Under the pieces are notes generated by a model. The model did not search any database, was not told the DNA's origin, and saw only the letters and a program-made list of their open reading frames with translations. A DNA stretch of 64,000 nucleotides. Source: Calliopum simillimum (Eukaryota > Arthropoda > Insecta > Diptera > Lauxaniidae). Each line of letters opens with the position of its first letter. Within the stretch, counting starts at the first letter, position 1. The position numbers and the translations under genes are program-made. The DNA lies in assembly GCA_951812925.1 (NCBI GenBank), contig OX638371.1, forward strand, positions 78,687,697 through 78,751,696, given 5' to 3'. Positions 62,201 to 64,000 of the stretch are shown here, one piece after another.

Positions 62201-62302
62201 GTGACAACACCACGCATTGCGAAATTGTAAACGGGCCGTGCATTGTGCGTTAGACCGTCCTTCATCTCGGCAGCATGTTTTAAGGCAGGCGGGCCCATAA
62301 TA
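50103..62302 (-). CDS. pbl: pebble / Ect2 Rho guanine-nucleotide exchange factor, N-terminus missing
   Basis: Eleven exons on the - strand (62302-62167, 62088-61982, 61898-61649, 56643-56512, 54880-54521, 54455-54059, 51314-51154, 51085-50702, 50628-50518, 50451-50302, 50234-50103) join without phase conflict into 772 residues and a stop. Order: BRCT1 (FAMRGVVTCFTGIRKKDEL to VVRPAWVFAAWEK), BRCT2 (FEGQKICFFGFPADE to ILKSDWFWYTIQNG), basic stretch KRKRKR, DH domain (TESNYVGILDTI to INEDKRKTESR), PH-type region, then a GRAFSFNKTPSK segment and Ser-rich tail. In Drosophila and vertebrates this protein activates Rho1/RhoA at the division plane with centralspindlin, and the BRCT pair binds the partner RacGAP (established for the family). 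Drosophila Pebble is about 850 residues, so roughly 80 N-terminal residues lie off the right edge. Confidence 0.95.
50302..50451 (-). CDS. pbl: pebble exon, 'GRAFSFNKTP' segment
   Basis: 50 codons, phase 0 at both ends; acceptor ttaattaaag, donor GTAAGT. The start VGRAFSFNKTPSKLKRAVST aligns with the conserved post-PH GRAFSF-KTP segment of Ect2. Ends MRLASCTNIN. Confidence 0.9.
50518..50628 (-). CDS. pbl: pebble exon, after PH region
   Basis: 37 codons, phase 0 at both ends; starts DKALLCRTSHELEVDISDVN and ends LAARTRLK. Acceptor ttatttttatag, donor GTATAA (weak but in the right place). Corresponds to the conserved LLCR-ELEVD stretch of Ect2. Confidence 0.88.
50702..51085 (-). CDS. pbl: pebble exon, PH domain
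   Basis: 128 codons, phase 0. Starts AHLVSSNRSFISKCEVTELT, continues with LMLYMFSDTIEVCKKRSRGF (the FLFND-LEI strand of the PH fold) and HIKLISLNSIRFVIDI, and ends MAEHACRTDT. Acceptor taaataaaag, donor GTATGT. In the family this PH region helps membrane association next to the DH catalytic domain. Confidence 0.93.
51154..51314 (-). CDS. pbl: pebble exon, DH domain end
   Basis: 161 bp starting with two bases that complete Asp with the previous exon, then ILKHTNKNNPDYLKLEKSLK, AIKEVMAHINEDKRKTESRM and DIFNDIEGCP. Acceptor tattcctacag; donor GTAATT. Contains the strongly conserved HINEDKRK helix of the DH domain. Confidence 0.93.
51895..52105. repeat. Small 'aaataacgcccaaa' array in a pebble intron
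   Basis: Contains aaataacgcccaaattattt and catataaatttgggc, the same units and order as 34200-35200, plus the variant aagacgtaataaggccc-like units at the end (atgacgtaataaggccc twice). Lacks the outer unique part of the palindrome, so it is a fragment or solo array. Confidence 0.8.
52240..53163. mobile_element. 924-bp element with GGGAGAAGGGGGAGGTTTCG ends
   Basis: Left end GGGAGAAGGGGGAGGTTTCG and right end CGAAACCTCTCCCTTCTACC(C) are inverted over about 22 bp with two mismatches; 'tat' borders each side. Motifs like cgaaacctccc / gggaggcttcg recur inside (52428-52461 as a hairpin, and near 52763, 52785 and 53128), resembling subterminal transposase-binding repeats. It carries a coding-like fragment on the - strand. 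Superfamily not assigned. Inserted in the pebble intron 51315-54058. Confidence 0.7.
52387..52800 (-). pseudogene. Coding-like fragment of unknown origin inside the 924-bp element
   Basis: Read on the - strand, 52776 to about 52660 gives WEDSTTEIYTYDSIIFHESD, then FSQDMEFGTNADVQMDIESA and a stop. In the next frame come LESCLELVQGSDLPGPNDLL, DMAPIEDDIPDFRTSIAS and PEAIRLLPSTFKRLKVSKNQ. The composition (acidic, Ser/Pro, few Lys/Asn runs) is unlike the random frames nearby, so this looks like a once real protein interrupted by a frameshift. I do not recognise the family. It could be part of the element's own protein or a captured host exon. Confidence 0.45.
53164..54058. other. Pebble intron, remainder
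   Basis: Contains the repeat shared with 368-470 (about 53893-54000, ctggcccccactgcatcctt and tgaactagtaattttt) and several actagt-containing stretches at 53465-53500. No gene seen. Confidence 0.5.
54059..54455 (-). CDS. pbl: pebble exon, DH domain core
   Basis: 397 bp, phase 0 start, one base over at the end. Starts LFKNPLEEMAETNDALLNIA, then EIKAIFGNFIPIHEVHQRML and ends DLMIRPVQRLPSISLLLK. The RPVQRLP motif is the conserved DH region that contacts the GTPase. Acceptor attgtacttgcag, donor GTAAGT. Confidence 0.95.
54521..54880 (-). CDS. pbl: pebble exon, nuclear-localisation-like stretch and DH start
   Basis: 120 codons, phase 0 at both ends. Starts YLDSIANTPNTDRRDSLPIS, has NKRKRKRFSQR (basic, NLS-like), then Ser/Thr-rich sequence and FFSTESNYVGILDTIVN, the start of the DH domain. 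Matches the position of the basic hinge of Ect2 between BRCT and DH. Several Ser/Thr-Pro sites suggest cell-cycle kinase control (inference). Confidence 0.93.
54881..56511. other. Pebble intron with repeat fragments
   Basis: 55253-55300 (taggggctttccataaatct, ttgacgctcctaag) resembles one end of the nested MITE at 63097. 55355-55850 carries gttgccacctg/gtggcagcc units like 2255-2704. No gene seen. Confidence 0.5.
56512..56643 (-). CDS. pbl: pebble exon, second half of BRCT2
   Basis: 44 codons, phase 0 at both ends; acceptor tttttttctatag, donor GTAAGT. Reads VVDEHFTQAKPELKNNRTHI, then LKSDWFWYTIQNGYADEMDY. The WFW tryptophans are the conserved BRCT C-terminal signature. It continues directly from the ...PECSHV end of exon 61898-61649, giving a complete BRCT2. 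Confidence 0.93.
56644..59763. other. Pebble intron, no gene seen
   Basis: AT-rich. Near 58340-58420 a short direct repeat (aaagggcttatttccaaatg) occurs twice. 59160-59560 has recurring actgaagta motifs with a small inverted pair (agtaaactgaag / cttcagtttact). No coding evidence. Confidence 0.45.
59764..61335 (-). CDS. pbl: Large phase-0 open exon inside the pebble BRCT2 intron (possible alternative exon)
   Basis: An open frame of 524 codons (1572 bp) begins right after acceptor aaattacag (VMPNSCGYFPDTISK) and ends at a good donor ATA|GTAAGG at 59763. A second donor (GTACTT at 59793) is also in phase and would give 514 codons. Read through, the frame stops at 59712-59710. The product is low complexity: acidic N-part (DDDINDDHFDERL), PPPPSS, DDDDQNDLKRKRESFDSVSL, a basic Ser/Arg block (TGSITRSLKRSMSFVAERTP, RMLRPRRSS), KPVKEKLRNLRDRLTRSSSK, then Ser/Thr-rich. 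Inclusion would split BRCT2 with 514-524 residues; skipping leaves the normal protein. Alternatives: a different 3' end using the stop at 59710, or a nested single-exon gene starting at the ATG at 61332. A 1.6-kb open frame in AT-rich DNA is unlikely by chance. Confidence 0.75.
61649..61898 (-). CDS. pbl: pebble exon, BRCT1 end and BRCT2 start
   Basis: 250 bp; one base completes Gln, then YAKTFRLTVVRPAWVFAAWE, KLKAFEGQKICFFGFPADEH and ends LDDPECSHV in phase 0. Acceptor actcctcttag, donor GTGAGT. Carries the W of BRCT1 and the first strands of BRCT2. Confidence 0.94.
61982..62088 (-). CDS. pbl: pebble exon, BRCT1 middle
   Basis: 107 bp, phase 0 start, two bases over. Reads TKLVNLIHSMGGCIRKDMNS and ITHLISNHSGGDKY. 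The MGG and THLI-N motifs are the BRCT core. Acceptor ttgttcaaag, donor GTAAGT. Confidence 0.94.
62167..62302 (-). CDS. pbl: pebble first visible exon, BRCT1 start
   Basis: 136 bp; one base finishes an upstream codon, then IMGPPALKHAAEMKDGLTHN and FAMRGVVTCFTGIRKKDEL. Acceptor tttttattctacag; donor GTAAGT. Because it begins behind an acceptor and in mid-codon, at least one more coding exon lies further right, beyond the window or not recognisable in 62303-64000. Confidence 0.93.
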
Positions 62303-62674
62303 CTGTAGAATAAAAATAATAAAATAAACAAAAGCTGATTACGCAAACAATGATGATAAAAATGATGCTTTTTTATATTGATGCATTTCATATTTCACAT
62401 GCAAAACAAATATGGAGAAATAAAACAAAATCCTGCATGTGAAAACATATGTTTTCCACGAACACTACACTCAACAAAGTGTTGATGTTAATGTTGTTGG
62501 CGTTTTATGGCGGTAGTTGAGGCTTTGGTGCTTCGGTCAGTCAGTCAGTTTTAAGTTGTTGCTTTCCGCAAGCTATAAACAAACTGCTGCTATAAAGATT
62601 TTTCACGTTATTCAATTTTTTCTGTATTCGTTTTCTTTATAAACAAATCGTTAATTTTTAAAATTCGATACATA
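62303..62674. other. Pebble upstream intron, no exon seen
   Basis: Contains cagtcagtcagt and attgttggcg-like sequence; no open frame resembling the Ect2 N-terminus. Confidence 0.5.
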
Positions 62675-63850
62675 GTACAGTCATTTGGTAGTTTTACCTG
62701 GAAAGTTTTGCGGGATTTTTGCAAAAGAGTTATTTTATAGATTTTGATGTGCTCTTTCAGAATTTCAACTTTGCTACCTCGAATCGTGTTCGCTCGCGTC
62801 GCCATATTGGAAAAATGGCGTCCAAAATCGGTTTTTTGCAAATATCTCTTTAACGGTTACATTTTGCGAAAAATATTGTGGCGCAATATTGTAGCTTATA
62901 AAATATTCTAAAAAAATTATCTTATAATTGTTTTCGTACGACTTATAACTCAGGAGATATCCTAATTCAAAATTTGAAAAACAAAATAATAAATTGTGCA
63001 TGCCGCTTATGAGCTTAAAATTACGATAACTCATGAACGGTGAGACACACGTTTAAAGTCAAAATATTTATTTATAGGGAATTACTTGTACTATAAGGGG
63101 CTGTCCATAAACTCCGTGACTCTAAAATTCGCTATATTGAACCCCCCTATGTGACGGTAGCTTCATATAAAAAATAAATAAAATACACCGAGCGTGACGC
63201 TTGCTCGAACCCCCCCCCCCCCCCCTAGGAGCGTCACGGAGTTTATGGACAGCCCCTAAGCTACATATTGTTTTTTTTCTTATGACCTTTAGCTTAGGAG
63301 ATATTTTTTTTACGAAGCCTGAAATTTCGAAAAAACTGTTTTTTCAAAAAATTTGCAAAACATAAAGTTTAGGTGCATTTTGTAGAACGTAGCTCCACTA
63401 TTTTGAAAAAAGGGTTTTTCTTAATTTTATGTTTCTTAAAAAAATATCTCCTAAACTATAGGTCATATGTAGATTGTACTGCAAGTAATTGCCTATAAGT
63501 TGATATTTTTACTTTAAGCGTGTGACACATCACTGTGCCTACTCATAAGCGGCATGCACAATTTACTAATTTTTTGTCAAATTTTGAATTAAGATATCTC
63601 CTTAGTTATAAGTCGTACAAAAACAAATAAAAGGCTATTTTTGCACCGCAATATTTTTCTCTAAGTGTAACCGTTAAAGAGATATTTGTAAAACTGATTT
63701 TGAACGCCTTTTTTCCAATATGGCGGCTCGCTCGCGCCGAGGCAGCAAAGTTGAAATTCTGAAAGTGCACATCGAAATCTATAAAATAACTTATTTGCAA
63801 AAATCCCACAAAACTTTCCAAATAACATCATTTTATTCTCCCAAATATTA
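62675..63850. mobile_element. Second copy of the GTACAGTCATTTGG palindromic element
   Basis: Starts TA-GTACAGTCATTTGGTAG and shares tttacctggaaagttttgcg, ttgctacctcgaatcgtgtt and tcatgagttatcg-type segments with 30581-31934. The right arm ends ttattctcccaaatatta, missing the last GATTGTAC, so that end is truncated. It hosts a nested 160-bp element at 63097-63256. Without that insert it is about 1.0 kb, so it also has internal deletions relative to the first copy. Confidence 0.8.
63097..63256. mobile_element. 160-bp MITE with GGGGCTGTCCATAAACTC ends and TAA duplication
   Basis: The left end GGGGCTGTCCATAAACTCCG and right end CGGAGTTTATGGACAGCCCC are perfectly inverted for 24 bp. TAA flanks both (63094-63096 and 63257-63259). 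The sister palindrome at 30581 has the matching site with one TAA (31001-31003, in ctataagcaacat), giving an empty site. TWA duplications with G-rich ends are the mark of PIF/Harbinger elements. A run of 17 C at 63210-63226 could be a sequencing or assembly weak point. Confidence 0.85.
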
Positions 63851-64000
63851 AAAGAACAATCAAAAAAATAAATGAATGCATGAATTGCTAGAAACTTTTT
63901 AATTATTGCATGGACTACACAGCTGAGCGCAGGGGTGCGCAAGAGAACAGGTGGCAAAAGTTTAACGATCCATATAAACAACAAATTTTATGAAAGCAGC
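63851..64000. other. Window end, no feature seen
   Basis: Non-coding, probably still pebble intron or 5' flank. Confidence 0.4.

Noticed and set aside
62303..64000. Missing N-terminal exon of pebble in the last 1.7 kb
   Set aside because: No open segment with an in-phase donor (one base over) and Ect2-like sequence was found; most of this interval is a palindromic element, so the exon is probably beyond the window.

Overview
The window is AT-rich, intron-rich insect DNA. The best-supported gene is the fly orthologue of Ect2, called pebble (pbl) in Drosophila. Short introns with GTAAGT-type donors, CAA/CAG and TTG triplet runs, and a DD41D-type mariner (the class first described in a Ceratitis fruit fly) point to a higher dipteran, most likely a tephritid fruit fly. 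The order-level call (Diptera) is fairly firm; family and genus are inference. It is not a bacterial or viral region, and I saw no CRISPR array, rRNA or intact tRNA.

Two convergent genes frame the window. On the + strand, three exons (24060-24323, 41400-41809, 41868-42843) join in frame into the last 549 residues of a protein I do not recognise. It has an acidic run, a Gln/His run, a short coiled coil and a long Ser-rich tail. Its 5' exons are not visible, so positions 1-24059 are probably mostly intron. On the - strand, pebble runs from a partial first visible exon near 62302 down to its stop at 50103. Eleven exons join with matching phases into 772 residues: tandem BRCT domains, a basic nuclear-localisation-like stretch, a RhoGEF (DH) domain, a PH domain and a C-terminal tail. 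The N-terminal exons lie off the right edge. A further 1.5-kb phase-0 open exon (59764-61335) sits inside the intron that splits BRCT2; it is the most interesting gene-level feature.

Everything else is intron or intergenic DNA filled with transposable elements, mostly non-autonomous and palindromic. Examples are: two decayed mariner/Tc1-family elements with TA target duplications (10192-11216, 18447-19359); a Tc1 transposase remnant (about 6075-6708); a non-LTR reverse-transcriptase fragment (47524-48045); a tRNA-derived SINE-like head (13480-13555); large inverted-repeat elements at 16735-17645, 30581-31934, 34439-35817, 44119-45255, 46008-46770 and 62675-63850; a nested 160-bp element with a TAA target duplication (63097-63256); three about 100-bp hairpin MITEs; and a four-copy tandem repeat of about 136 bp.

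Functionally, only pebble can be given a role: Rho1 activation for the cytokinetic ring. The long palindromes lie largely inside introns, so they may form double-stranded RNA when the host genes are transcribed. No previously undescribed defence-type or metabolic gene system was found. The candidates for novelty are the pebble cassette exon, the nearly perfect foldback element with gggcgttatttc arrays, and a coding-like fragment trapped in a 924-bp element in a pebble intron.
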